From: Hymenopus coronatus
Lineage: Eukaryota > Arthropoda > Insecta > Mantodea > Hymenopodidae
Direction: 5' to 3'
Length of the DNA stretch: 64,000 bases
NCBI GenBank assembly: GCA_030762935.1
Contig: CM060883.1
Span: 95,648,501-95,712,500, forward strand
Both the position numbers and the translations under genes were made by a program. The notes beneath the pieces are model-generated. The model worked only from the letters and a program-made list of their open reading frames with translations. It made no database searches and was not told the DNA's origin. Positions 10,543 through 19,865 of the stretch are shown here, in pieces (position 1 is the first letter of the stretch; each line of letters starts with the position of its first letter).

Positions 10543-13500
10543 CTAAAACGTCAAGGTAAAAGAAAGTTTTGCTAAAAATTTAAAAACCCTGTCCACTGCT
10601 CTTGGGTCATCTGCCAGGACCTCAGCAAGAGAGGCCGGCATGCCCATAGATGACCGAATGTGTGCCAGGTGACCACACTCCAGCAACACATGACGAACTG
10701 TCTGTGCCTCCCCACAGAGCGCACAGACAGGAGCAGGTTCACGTTTAAAAAGGTAACTGTGAGTAAAAATACAGTGGCCAATTCTTAGCCGAGCTAGTAC
10801 TACCTCCTCCCGGCGGAATAAACGAGAGGAGGTTACCCAGTTGACAGGGAGGTCCTTCACCTCTCGCAGCTTATTACCACGGAGAGCCGACCACTCCGCA
10901 TGCCAAGTCGAAAAAACGGCTCTCCGTACAGCCACTCTAAAATCTTCTGCTGTTGAATGGGTAATCGTAACACTGGGCGCTGTGACTGCCGATTTCGCTG
11001 CCAAATCCGCCGTGTCATTCCCTGGCAAGCCAACGTGTCCAGGAATCCATGCGCACTCCACATTAAAACCAGAAGCGTGCAAAATGTGGAGAACGTCCTG
11101 GATGCGCTGCACCAAAGGATGGTAATTGTACAGCTCACGAATGCTCTGAAGGGCACTAAGGGAATCACTAAGAATAAGGCAGTCACCTAATTTTCGACGT
11201 CGAGTATACAGAAGGGCTTGATAAATAGCATATAGCTCGGCAGAATATATAGATGTGCAACTAGGCAAACCGTAAGTAGAAGTTGCGGTGCCAGTTACAA
11301 AGGCACATCCAACACCGTCGGGGCTCTTACTACCATCGGTGTAAATACAAATACGGCCACTGTATTTGGATAAAAATTCTAAAAAGCAACGACGAATACT
11401 ATCAAGAGGCGTAACAGATTTCCCGTAGAGCGTCATCCCGAGATCGACATGGGAGGTAGCGCGTAACCAAGGGGGGTGTATACTCTCTCCCTTGGATAAC
11501 AGCCGAGGAATGTCAACATGGTGCTGGCGTAGAAGCTCACGGAAACGAAAACCTGCTGGCCTGGGGCTCAGAGAGCGGAGGCAGTATCGCTCGTGCAGCT
11601 CAGGGGAGAAAAACGCGTGATAAGTTGGATGCCCAGGCATACACTTCAGCCCACAGCCATAGTTAGCAAGCAGGACATCACGCCGACAACGCAGAGGAGG
11701 TTCTCCCGATTCGGCGTAGAGGCTAACAACTGGGCTCGTTGGAAAAGCTCCAACGGCCACACGGATGCCCTGGTTATGGACTGTGTCTAACCTTCTGAGC
11801 ACTGAAGGTCGAGCTGAAGAATACACAATGCTGCCATAGTCCAACTTCGAACGAATCACAGCACGATAAAGACGGAGCAATGTCGTCCGATCCGCACCCC
11901 AAGACTTGCCACTTAGTATCCGTAAAAGATTTAGAGAACGGTCACATCGTGCTCTAAGCTGTGCTATTTGTGGTGCCCAACAAAGTTTCCGATCGAAGAT
12001 CAAACCAAGGAATCTCGCCTCGTCTGCGAAAGGAAGTAAATCTGGCCCGAGTCGAAGAGACGGCGGCATATGCCACTTACGGCGCCAGAAGTTAACGCAG
12101 ACTGTCTTCTCAGCGGAGAAACGAAAACCGTGTTTCGAGCTCCATGCATAGAGATTGTCCAAACACCGCTGGAGACGGCGTTCCAAAAACGGTGTACGCT
12201 GAGAAGTACAGAAGATGGCAAAGTCGTCCACGAATAAACAGGAAGAGACACCTTGAGGCACACATAGTGATATGGAATTTATCGCAATAGCAAATAGAGT
12301 CACGCTGAGTACCGAGCCCTGCGGCACTCCGTTCTCTTGAATAAAATGGTTAGAAAAAACCGAACCCACCCTCACTCGAAAAACGCGGTCCCGCATAAAC
12401 TCCTGAATGACCAACGGTAGGCGTCCACGTATGTTCCAGTTGTGCAGAGAACGCAATATTCCCGCCCGCCAACACGTGTCGTAGGCCTTCTCGAGGTCAA
12501 AAAATATCCCAACTGTGGGGCTGTTCTTAAGAAACCCGTCCATAATCTGAGTTGACAGAGAGACAAGGTGGTCAGCAGTTGAACGTCGTCGTCGAAAGCC
12601 ACACTGGATGTTCGTCAGAAGATTGTGGGATTCCAGCCACCACACCAACCGTCCATTGATCATGCGTTCCATCACCTTGCAAACGCAACTGGTGAGGGAA
12701 ATAGGACGGTAACTGGAAGGAAGATGGCGGTCCTTTCCAGGTTTAAGAATGGGTATGATGGTGGCCTCCCGCCACTTGTCTGGAAAAATGCCATCAACCC
12801 AGACACGATTATAGACCTCGAGTAGGAAATCTTTGCCATCAGGAGAGAGATGTTGCAACATTTGGACGTGGATACCATCTGGGCCTGGTGCTGAGTGTCG
12901 TGAAGAGGAGAGTGCATTGTCTAGCTCTGCCAGGGTGAAAAGGCGATTATAATCCTCAAGGTTGCCAGAAAGAAACGAGAATTCTTGAGATTCCACCTGG
13001 TTCTTAACTGTAAGAAACTCAGGGGAATAGTTGCCTGAGCTAGACACCTCAGCGAAAGCACTGCCTAAGGTATTCGCCACGTCAAATGTATCAACAACAG
13101 CTCCGGTAGGTGTTTTGAGACCGGCGATGGGCATATGGTTCGGTTTCCCAGCCACACGTCTTAACTTATCCCATACGACAGAGGAAGGTGTATGTCGATT
13201 AAAGGAACCCACGAATTTATTCCATGACATCTTTTTGCTATCCTTAATAACCCGCCTAGAATGTGCACGCATCCGTTTATAGTGTATCAGGTTATCCAGT
13301 GTAGGAAAACGCTGGAAAACCCGTAGAGCTCGTCTGCGAGCGCGAATAGCATCCCGACAGTCAGCGGTCCACCAAGGTACCGGAAATCGACGGCTGTAGC
13401 CAGTCGAACGCGGAATGGATTGCTCAGCAGCAGAAAGAATGGTCCCTGTAAGATGTTCGACCAAGTGGTTCACAGAGTCGTGCTCTTCGTAGCTAAATTC

Positions 13501-14232
13501 AGCCAAGTGGGAGTACAGTTCCCAGCTGGCGTGGTCTAGGCGCCAACTAGGTAAACGGGTGGAACATACAACGGGTGTCAAGACACTAATACGACAAGGA
13601 AAGTGGTCACTAGAATGCAAATCCGAGATGATATTCCAGCATAAGGTGACTGCCAGCTGAGGGGAACAAATTGCAATGTCAATGTGTGAAAAACTATGAA
13701 ATGCGTCAGATAGAAAGGTGGGCTCTCCGGTGTTCAAGAGAGCAAGATTCTGACTATCCAAGAAGTCTTTAAGTAGCGTACCTCTCGCACAAGCCCGAGG
13801 AGAGCCCCAAAGAGGGTGATGGGCATTCACGTCGCCTACCAATAAAAAGGGTGGTGGCAACTGCGAAATGAGGTGTTCTAAGTCGCTGTGCGAGAGGTCC
13901 GCAGATGGAGGCAAATAGATACTGCAAATGGTGAATGAAGCGGAGGGTAGCTTAATGCTGACAGCAACGGACTGGATTGCAGATTGTATGGGTACGGAGT
14001 TGGCAAAAATATCATCTCGAATAAGCATCATAGTGCCCCCATGTGCCGGGACACCGTCCTCCGGGGATAAATCACATCGTACGGAGGAGTACTGCCTGAT
14101 GGTAACGGTGTCCTGTGGACGGAGCTTCGTCTCTTGTAAACATACAGCCAAGGGTTCATGCTGGCGCAGCAACAAGTCAAGCTCTGGTCGATGTGGTCGA
14201 ATTCCGCGTATGTTCCAGTGGAGGATAGCCAT
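10543..14232 (-). CDS. LINE ORF2 protein: AP endonuclease / reverse transcriptase / RNase H (copy 1)
   Basis: 1229 residues, intact. Residues about 1-220 are an AP-type endonuclease: HWNIRG with N7, QETKL with E34, VGDVNAHH with D134 and N136, HIDIA with D185, and SSDH with D209/H210. Residues about 430-760 are the reverse transcriptase: APGPDGI at 448-454, LKPGKD, SSYRPISLT, FFDLEKAYD with D579, GVPQGSVLS, and FVDD at 667-670 with both catalytic aspartates. RNase H spans about 960-1085: TDGS with D966, SAELYAI with E999, SDS with D1023, and GNDTAD with D1073. A CCHC motif (C1170, C1173, H1181, C1186) closes the protein. It should nick target DNA and copy the element RNA from the nick in the nucleus. 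The start ATG lies 22 nt after the ORF1 stop in another frame, so translation probably needs reinitiation. All catalytic residues are present. Confidence 0.96.
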   Translation of the reverse strand: MAILHWNIRGIRPHRPELDLLLRQHEPLAVCLQETKLRPQDTVTIRQYSSVRCDLSPEDGVPAHGGTMMLIRDDIFANSVPIQSAIQSVAVSIKLPSASFTICSIYLPPSADLSHSDLEHLISQLPPPFLLVGDVNAHHPLWGSPRACARGTLLKDFLDSQNLALLNTGEPTFLSDAFHSFSHIDIAICSPQLAVTLCWNIISDLHSSDHFPCRISVLTPVVCSTRLPSWRLDHASWELYSHLAEFSYEEHDSVNHLVEHLTGTILSAAEQSIPRSTGYSRRFPVPWWTADCRDAIRARRRALRVFQRFPTLDNLIHYKRMRAHSRRVIKDSKKMSWNKFVGSFNRHTPSSVVWDKLRRVAGKPNHMPIAGLKTPTGAVVDTFDVANTLGSAFAEVSSSGNYSPEFLTVKNQVESQEFSFLSGNLEDYNRLFTLAELDNALSSSRHSAPGPDGIHVQMLQHLSPDGKDFLLEVYNRVWVDGIFPDKWREATIIPILKPGKDRHLPSSYRPISLTSCVCKVMERMINGRLVWWLESHNLLTNIQCGFRRRRSTADHLVSLSTQIMDGFLKNSPTVGIFFDLEKAYDTCWRAGILRSLHNWNIRGRLPLVIQEFMRDRVFRVRVGSVFSNHFIQENGVPQGSVLSVTLFAIAINSISLCVPQGVSSCLFVDDFAIFCTSQRTPFLERRLQRCLDNLYAWSSKHGFRFSAEKTVCVNFWRRKWHMPPSLRLGPDLLPFADEARFLGLIFDRKLCWAPQIAQLRARCDRSLNLLRILSGKSWGADRTTLLRLYRAVIRSKLDYGSIVYSSARPSVLRRLDTVHNQGIRVAVGAFPTSPVVSLYAESGEPPLRCRRDVLLANYGCGLKCMPGHPTYHAFFSPELHERYCLRSLSPRPAGFRFRELLRQHHVDIPRLLSKGESIHPPWLRATSHVDLGMTLYGKSVTPLDSIRRCFLEFLSKYSGRICIYTDGSKSPDGVGCAFVTGTATSTYGLPSCTSIYSAELYAIYQALLYTRRRKLGDCLILSDSLSALQSIRELYNYHPLVQRIQDVLHILHASGFNVECAWIPGHVGLPGNDTADLAAKSAVTAPSVTITHSTAEDFRVAVRRAVFSTWHAEWSALRGNKLREVKDLPVNWVTSSRLFRREEVVLARLRIGHCIFTHSYLFKREPAPVCALCGEAQTVRHVLLECGHLAHIRSSMGMPASLAEVLADDPRAVDRVFKFLAKLSFTLTF

Positions 14233-14254
14233 TGAGTATATTATGGGATAAGTT

Positions 14255-15712
14255 TCAAATCGAAAGACGCTTCTGCAGATTGGGATTAGCTGGTCGGTTC
14301 AATTTGTTCTTCTTAGGCGTTGGGCTAGTACTATTTTCAGGAGCACGATCCTGCCGTTTCCGCACTGTCCCTCTGGCAGTGGCGGCAGAATCCTCCTGGT
14401 CCATCTCCTCCACAAGGGAGGTCCCTTTTTCAAGAGCAGTTTTAGGTCCAAGTAGTTCGAACCGATTGGATGTGCTGATCGGCGAAGACGGCCGTCGCCG
14501 ATTCACGCCCTCCTCCCCAGATGACCCTTCAGAGGAGGATACACGTGTGGAGTTGCGTGAACTTTTCTTACCTTTAGATGACTTGGTAATAGATTGCACA
14601 TTCTCTTTCAAGAAGTCTTGTCGTACATACTTGGTCTTAAACTGTTTTTCCGGGGCAGAAGACGTCGTGAATTTAGCAACTTTAGTTCCAGAGGTCGAGG
14701 CTTTCGGTGACAACTGTGCAGGACTATTCTGTAAGCTAGCGGATTTGGCAGATGTTGATACCAACTTGGGTGTAGGTGCCGAAGGCTTTGGTAGCGCTTG
14801 GGCTAAAATAACCTTTTCCGCAATTGTAGCCCCGTTCATATCGCCGGTCTGTGTTGCGATTTCCCGACGCGGTACCGATTTAGCTGCAACTGAGCTATAG
14901 GTACCGGACCTCGGGGCAGAGGGTTGGCGGAGTCGCAGGAGCTTCCGGGCTTCCAAGAAGGACACCTTCTCTTTCACCCGTATCTCCTGGATCGCTCGTT
15001 CCTCTGCAAAACGGGGGCAGTCTCGGGAACTAGATGGGTGTTCCCCGTTACAGTTCACACACGATGGAGCTGAAGCACAAGCCCCATCGTGGGAGATGTC
15101 ACCGCAGTGGACGCAGGTGGACTTGCCGGTACACAACTCACTAGTGTGACCAAAACGTTGGCATTTAAAGCACCTCAGCGGATTGGGTATATAAGGCCTA
15201 ACTTCGATGGCTTCATACCCTGCTCTAATCTTTTGAGGCAGATCAACCCGATCAAAAGTAAGAAACAGGGTACGAGTAGGCAGGAATTCACCGTTGATCT
15301 TACGTTGTACCCGATAAACAGCTGAGACACCCTGAGTCGCAAGATTTTCTTGGATCTCCTCAATGGTCAAACCGTCCAACGCGCGGGTTGTTACTACACC
15401 GCGGGAGGAGTTCAGCGACTTGTGCACCTCGACCTTCACTGGATAGCTGGCTAACATGGTGGCTTTAAGTATCCTTGCAGCTTGAGAGGCGGAGTTGGCT
15501 TCGACAAGAAGTGTACCATTGCGAGCTCGAACGCAGGATTTAACAGGACCAGCAATGGCATCGAGACCCTTTTGGATAGTAAAAGGGCTCACCGTAAGGA
15601 ACTTCTTACCTTCCTCTGTCCTATGAATGACCAAGTAGCGAGGACCACATGACTCGACTACTTCCTTTCCAACGTCTTTATTTGAAATCAGGGGTTTAAG
15701 TTTTGGTGCCAT
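14255..15712 (-). CDS. LINE ORF1 protein: Gag-like nucleic-acid-binding protein (copy 1)
   Basis: 485 residues, intact. The N-terminal part (about 20-175) resembles the fold found in I and jockey ORF1 proteins. It is followed by three zinc knuckles: C181-C184-H189-C194 (CX2CX4HX4C), C200-C203-H208-C212, and C218-C221-H225-C232. The C-terminal half is rich in Ser, Lys, Pro and Thr and basic near the end (KKNKLNR), and is probably disordered. Expected role: binding the element RNA, forming particles with ORF2 protein and escorting it to the nucleus. The start is the first ATG of the frame with GCACC after it; an out-of-frame ATG lies 22 nt upstream. Relative to copy 3 it differs at S279 (P) and at one A/G residue in the linker. 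The function is inferred from the family. Confidence 0.95.
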   Translation of the reverse strand: MAPKLKPLISNKDVGKEVVESCGPRYLVIHRTEEGKKFLTVSPFTIQKGLDAIAGPVKSCVRARNGTLLVEANSASQAARILKATMLASYPVKVEVHKSLNSSRGVVTTRALDGLTIEEIQENLATQGVSAVYRVQRKINGEFLPTRTLFLTFDRVDLPQKIRAGYEAIEVRPYIPNPLRCFKCQRFGHTSELCTGKSTCVHCGDISHDGACASAPSCVNCNGEHPSSSRDCPRFAEERAIQEIRVKEKVSFLEARKLLRLRQPSAPRSGTYSSVAAKSVPRREIATQTGDMNGATIAEKVILAQALPKPSAPTPKLVSTSAKSASLQNSPAQLSPKASTSGTKVAKFTTSSAPEKQFKTKYVRQDFLKENVQSITKSSKGKKSSRNSTRVSSSEGSSGEEGVNRRRPSSPISTSNRFELLGPKTALEKGTSLVEEMDQEDSAATARGTVRKRQDRAPENSTSPTPKKNKLNRPANPNLQKRLSI

Positions 15713-16171
15713 AAAAAAAATGGTATAAATTCATCCCCCAGTGCTCCCCACCCGCCACGGAGCCCAACGAGGGGTCACCCCACTGGGGTGACAGGGCTAC
15801 ACAGGGGATATAGCGGGCTCGCCGTCCCACTCACCCTGGAGTTCGGTGTAATACCTAGTCCTGGCCGATTGACTAGGGGTGGGTTAGTCCCTAGCCTCCC
15901 GTTTAGGCAAATCAGAAACCAAAGCGGTGTATTAGGCTGCGCACCCTCCCCAGTTACTGAAAGACAGAAGCCCAGGCTCAGGTACGCAACCCTCAACCAA
16001 CCAGGATATTCCTCTTCACCGACACGGGTCTCCACGCACGGCCTACACGTGGGTGGGCATTTTGACCTTCTGGCTCCCTCACCACTCTGAGGTTGCCCAC
16101 AGAGGGAGTCAAGGTGGCTCGGGACCCCGGGTGCGCCTAACCCGTACCTACCGTAGTAGGCCCCTGGGGGG
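15713..16171 (-). promoter_or_regulatory. 5' UTR and presumed internal promoter of LINE copy 1
   Basis: 459 bp of GC-rich DNA from the CCCCCC start to the ORF1 ATG, much richer in GC than the rest of the element. All three copies keep the same start, so they are full-length. Elements of this type carry an internal promoter downstream of the transcription start; no core promoter motif can be proven by eye. Several inverted repeats lie here, including the hairpin at 15774-15792 and CTAGTC/GACTAG at 15855-15876. Open frames on both strands are shared among copies but shifted by a 1-bp deletion in copy 2, so I do not call them genes. Confidence 0.75.
15774..15792 (-). promoter_or_regulatory. Perfect 8-bp hairpin in LINE 5' UTR
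   Basis: GTCACCCC and GGGGTGAC flank a 3-nt loop. The stem is identical in all three LINE copies (near 33886-33904 and 55038-55056). It lies about 60 nt before the ORF1 start and could affect ribosome scanning or packaging; this is inference. Confidence 0.7.
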
Positions 16172-16183
16172 AGAGGCACTGTG
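16172..16183 (+). repeat. Target-site duplication, LINE copy 1, right
   Basis: Exact second copy of AGAGGCACTGTG, directly after the run of six G that is the element's 5' end. Confidence 0.95.
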
Positions 16184-17382
16184 CGCACGTAGCTACCTCC
16201 CATTGGCCATGATTAAAAAATAAGGCACTATAGATGTAGTTGCATTTAATTTGAAGTGAAGGATATGCTTCCTGATGCTTCAAGCTGTCTGAGTGTGCAG
16301 TGTGGATAACTGAAAATATAATTTAAACTGACACCTCTGAAAATTCATTGTCAGAGACATTATTTGTAAATAAAGTATTAATAAGTATGAATAAATGTAA
16401 TTGTTGAAATGATCTACATCCTAGAGTTTGGCCTTTGGGTCTCTTAATAGTATCTACAGATTGCTGTGCGTGTGCGTGTGGTGTTTGGAAAGACAGCCAA
16501 CACTTACAACAAAACTGCTTCTATATCTTTGTCCTGTTTCGGAAAACCCACAATAAGAGAATACTTCAGAAAATTCCCCCAACTGTCCCTGATATCAACT
16601 AGCTGACTTATTACATTGCATGCAATAAAAATTAAATTTTAATTTGCATAAAATATAAATGGATTTCAAACTTCACATCTAATATTTGAGTATGTGCTGC
16701 CTGATGAAGATGTATTCAGAAATAGATACCAAATTGGAGTTTCATGGAAAATTTATATCAAAGCATTTACAATTATGTACTTCATAAAAAATATTTTATT
16801 CACTAATTTTTTAAAATGTTGTCATGTAAATTGACTGCTTATATGGTAGAACTGAAAGGCTGAGCACTATATTGGTCCAATCCTGCCTTTAATGGAATTT
16901 GTGTTAATGCCCTTTTTTTACTATCAACCTTAAACAGCAAAGAAGCATTATATACTAAGTAGAATAATTTTATGTACGTACACAGCAATGTTACTTTTCC
17001 CCTCAAAATATAGCAACATTGTTTTCTTTTTAGGACCATCATGGTCTGTCATTTGTCTCAGAAATCATGTGCAGAAACAAGCAAAATTGTTGATAGAGCT
17101 AGGGTTGTATGATAGTTGTGGCAAAATGACAGTACAAAATGTCACCCTACTGGGAAGGTAGTTTGCTAAGACAAGAAGCATTATACGACGTAATCAGGAA
17201 GAATGACAGAAATGTAATTATATTGCTTCTGTAAAAGTCTTCAATGGAGAACAAAATGTTATGGTAAAAGTAAACTAAATACCAAACATTATAATATTTT
17301 GTTTGTACTCATGGCTATGAAGCTGCAAATCTCTTTACTGCAAATAAGTAAAAATTCAATCATCATGTTTCCAGATGACAAA
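16184..17382. other. AT-rich unique DNA, nothing identified
   Basis: About 1.2 kb of AT-rich sequence with only short open frames on either strand. I see no transposon termini, RNA gene or conserved protein motif. The longest open frame (67 codons, minus strand, 16839-17042) has no recognisable motif and the low-complexity composition of chance reading frames. Confidence 0.6.
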
Positions 17383-17384
17383 TA

Positions 17385-17773
17385 TGAGGGCTATCCAGAA
17401 AGTGACAGATGATTTGGTATAACTAAACAATACAGAAAGTTATCAACATAAAACTTTATTTACAAAGGTCCTTGATTATTTGTAAATTATGTGCCATTTC
17501 CTCACTGAAGATTTGTTCATTGCATTATCACCAAACACTTGCTTTGCTTATAAAATTTGATTGGCCAAACATTTTGTCCATTCAAAAAAATCAAATAAGT
17601 TCTTTGGCAATAGAAAAATATAACATTGGCAGTGGAAAACTGGTACTGCATGACAGTAAATGTCTTGACAAATTGGAGATTACATTGAGAAATACAGTAA
17701 GGTAGTGTAACTTTGTAAATAAAGTTTTGTGTTGATAACTTTCTAAATCATGTCACTTTCTGAATGGTCCTTG
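17385..17773. mobile_element. 389-bp MITE with long imperfect TIRs and TA target duplication (mariner-type)
   Basis: The left end TGAGGGCTATCCAGAAAGTG and the inverted right end CAAGGACCATTCAGAAAGTG are flanked by TA at 17383-17384 and 17774-17775. Both arms share CAGAAAGTGACA and an inner block AGAAAGTTATCAACA followed by AAAACTTTATTTACAAAG with one mismatch. The left arm has about 20 extra bases between these blocks. The interior is AT-rich without a transposase. Its 77-codon open frame (17472-17705) has no transposase motif. TA duplication and the GGGCTATCCAGAAAGT end fit non-autonomous Tc1/mariner elements mobilised in trans. Confidence 0.8.
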
Positions 17774-17775
17774 TA

Positions 17776-18192
17776 AAAGAAATCCCAAAAGATAAAACTA
17801 ATGGTGTGTCTACTAAAATTATTGAAAACTAAGACTAGGAATATATTATTTATCTCTAAATTGTATTTCATTATTACGTGCAAATGATTTCTTACAGAAG
17901 ATGTCTTCCACATTAAACTTATCTACATTTTATGTTTTAAGTTTAATAGATTCAAAATAAAAAATCTGATAAGTTGCACTTACATTACTTTCTGCTCACT
18001 CTTGTACAAACTATTCTCAACTCAAATAAAGGAACTGGGAAAGTAATAAATTTGTGGCAAAATCATGATTATCAGTTTTAAATGTAAATGACCTTTCTAG
18101 AGTACAAATTGGCTTGAGTCAAATCAGAAATTAAAGTCAACTCCACTTATTTTCACCAGTGTTGTCTCTGGTCACAACTACCAACCCTGCAA
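17776..18192. other. AT-rich DNA between two DNA transposons, nothing identified
   Basis: Some 417 bp between the MITE and the mariner-like fossil. I see only AT-rich sequence, with no ORF of note and no clear repeat. Confidence 0.55.
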
Positions 18193-19053
18193 TATACAGG
18201 ATGATTCAAAACTACTTTTATAGTGTTTGGCAATGGATTCCTGACATCGAAACAAGAAAATAGGTTAATATAAACATACATTCTAAAACACTTCATTTTG
18301 CATTAAATTTATTATTGAAAATTACCTTCAACAGCTTTCCACGTCTCACCTAACAACTTCATTTATTTATGCACTCATTCACAGAAGGCTTTGACTCCTT
18401 TACCCTGCAGAGTTGGCCTTGTGTTGCCATGGCTACTTGTTAACATTTATCAGATGTGTAATACACTCCCCCAGCACGCCTTACAAGTGCTGTGTACATT
18501 CAGAACACTTATTAGAAAATGTTGCTCTGCAAATAAGAAGAAGCATGATGCTCTAGCACATTTTAGTCTCATTGTTCGAGATACACTGGCTGGTATGTAG
18601 CATGACAAATGAATAGATAGAGGGGGACCTACATGTTCCTCCAACCTTGATCCTTTGGATTTTTATCTTTTCAGGGCACATTAACTATTAGTTTATGCAG
18701 CAGACCTCCTGAATGAAGAAACTCTTAATCCACATGTCATGGAGGCCTGTGAAATCATACAACACTGCCTGGGAATATTTGACATTCCATTCTTCGAGTA
18801 CATGCGAGTCTAGACGCAAGAGAAGGGCATTTGGATCATTTGCTACAACTGGTGTTTGTGTGGAACACCACCTAACAAGCTGACATAAAAAATAATATAA
18901 AGTGTCACTTTAAAATGTTTTGAATAGCATTTTGAGCCTCAATAAATTGAGAACAAAGGGTTTTGGGGCATGTTTATCTCAACATTTTTCTTGCTTTGAT
19001 ATAAGGAACCTGTCCCCAAATTTTGCAAAAGTATTTTTTAATCATCCTGCATA
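18193..19053 (+). mobile_element. Decayed mariner-like element with TIRs and transposase remnant
   Basis: The left end TATACAGGATGATTCAAAAC and the inverted right end TATGCAGGATGATTAAAAAA form imperfect TIRs of about 30 bp; both continue with TACTTTT. Inside, on the plus strand, a mutated transposase C-terminus is legible near 18640-18820. It has NLDPLDFYLF (intact family form close to SPDLTPLDFFLW), then a stretch with EETLNPHVMEACEII, then a PGIF-like GIFDIPF. At least two stop codons interrupt it. At 861 bp the element is shorter than the usual 1.2-1.5 kb, so there is an internal deletion. The CAGGATGATTCAAAA terminus is common in insect mariner relatives (memory-based). Confidence 0.7.
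18391..18860 (+). pseudogene. Mariner-like transposase pseudogene
   Basis: The only stretch of the 18.2-19.05 kb element with protein similarity. The first 69 codons (18391-18600) are open but too degenerate to align confidently. The downstream part keeps the PLDF segment that normally holds the third catalytic Asp/Glu of the DDE/D triad. Stops after the PLDF motif and after the ARDTLAGM-like section rule out function. Confidence 0.6.
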
Positions 19054-19528
19054 CTTTGGTCTTACTGAAAAGAGAAGAAAGGTCCAGAAGTATGTATGAA
19101 CATCCATTCAAGTTAAAAGAACTGACTTTGTTTCAGTATAACCACTGGTGGACAAAATATATAGAAGAATGTAAGGACTCAATTTTAGTAAAATTTCATG
19201 TTTTAAACCCACAGATGGAAATACTTGCACTGTCATAACTAGAAGATTGCAGATCAGTAAATCTCATAAAGGGAAGAAGAAAATAAAAGAGAAAACACTT
19301 TATCTTGCTCCTTGTAAAGTACAGAACTCGCCAGTACCTGATTGTTCAATCTTCCCAATGAGAAACACATGACATCACTTTCATATGTATAATATACAAT
19401 CACAATATTTTGTTCAGTTTCTCAAACAATGACATGCCCATGCCCATATACAAGACGGCATTGGTATATCTGTACATGCTTAATCATAATTCTGTTTCCA
19501 AAATTTCTGATTATAAATTATGATGTTT
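19054..19528. other. AT-rich DNA, nothing identified
   Basis: About 475 bp before the piggyBac-like terminus. A 71-codon open frame (19023-19238) lacks recognisable motifs. No repeat or RNA structure was seen. Confidence 0.55.
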
Positions 19529-19532
19529 TTAA

Positions 19533-19720
19533 CCCTACATTACTCGCGCAGATGACACCTGTCATCCTCGTGTTTTTCACGCCCTATTTTGTCTGACTGG
19601 GCTGAATTGAGTTTGCGCCATTTTCAATACCTTTCCGTTAACTTTCCGTGCATCAGGTTCAGCCATTATTGGTTTTCAGTTATGCAAGTTACATTGTTGA
19701 GGACACCTGTCATCCGCACG
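19533..19720 (+). repeat. piggyBac-like left end with duplicated subterminal motif
   Basis: Behind the CCCT terminus, GATGACACCTGTCATCCTCG lies at about 19550-19569. A near copy GAGGACACCTGTCATCCGCA lies at about 19698-19717. The first contains the perfect inverted repeat GATGACA/TGTCATC. Duplicated subterminal motifs are typical transposase-binding sites in this family; that role is inferred. Confidence 0.6.
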
Positions 19721-19865
19721 AGCTTTACTGCTACAATCTGTAACCAAGTAAGTGTATGTCACTTTATTGCTTCAATCCTAATTTAATGTGTTAATTAACT
19801 ACAGTTACTTTGCTTATTATCTACTAAAAGTATATCTTCTCTTTACTTTTTAGTTTGTGTAAGAA

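Larger units (their letters stand above)
10300..16171 (-). mobile_element. Full-length LINE (I-group non-LTR retrotransposon), copy 1
   Basis: A complete 5872-bp element on the minus strand. In element orientation it begins with CCCCCC at 16171, then a 459-bp GC-rich 5' UTR, ORF1, a 22-nt spacer, ORF2, a 243-bp 3' UTR with a terminal hairpin, and six CAT/ATC units. Both ORFs are intact. It is bounded by the 12-bp duplication AGAGGCACTGTG. AP endonuclease, reverse transcriptase and RNase H in ORF2, a zinc-knuckle ORF1, a simple-repeat tail instead of poly(A), and 11-12 bp duplications fit the I group. Jockey elements usually lack RNase H; LOA/R1-type relatives are the main alternative. The target is unique DNA next to a mariner fossil, unlike copies 2-4, which lie in satellite B. 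Confidence 0.96.

Noticed and set aside
14232..14900. 222-codon open frame on the plus strand opposite ORF1, present in all three LINE copies
   Set aside because: Antisense to the conserved ORF1 and explained by its codon composition; no recognisable domain.
15775..16203. Open frames in the LINE 5' UTR (minus 142/86/74 codons; plus 100/94 codons)
   Set aside because: The reading frame is shifted by a 1-bp deletion in copy 2 and the minus frame of copy 1 runs into flanking DNA, so there is no sign of coding constraint.
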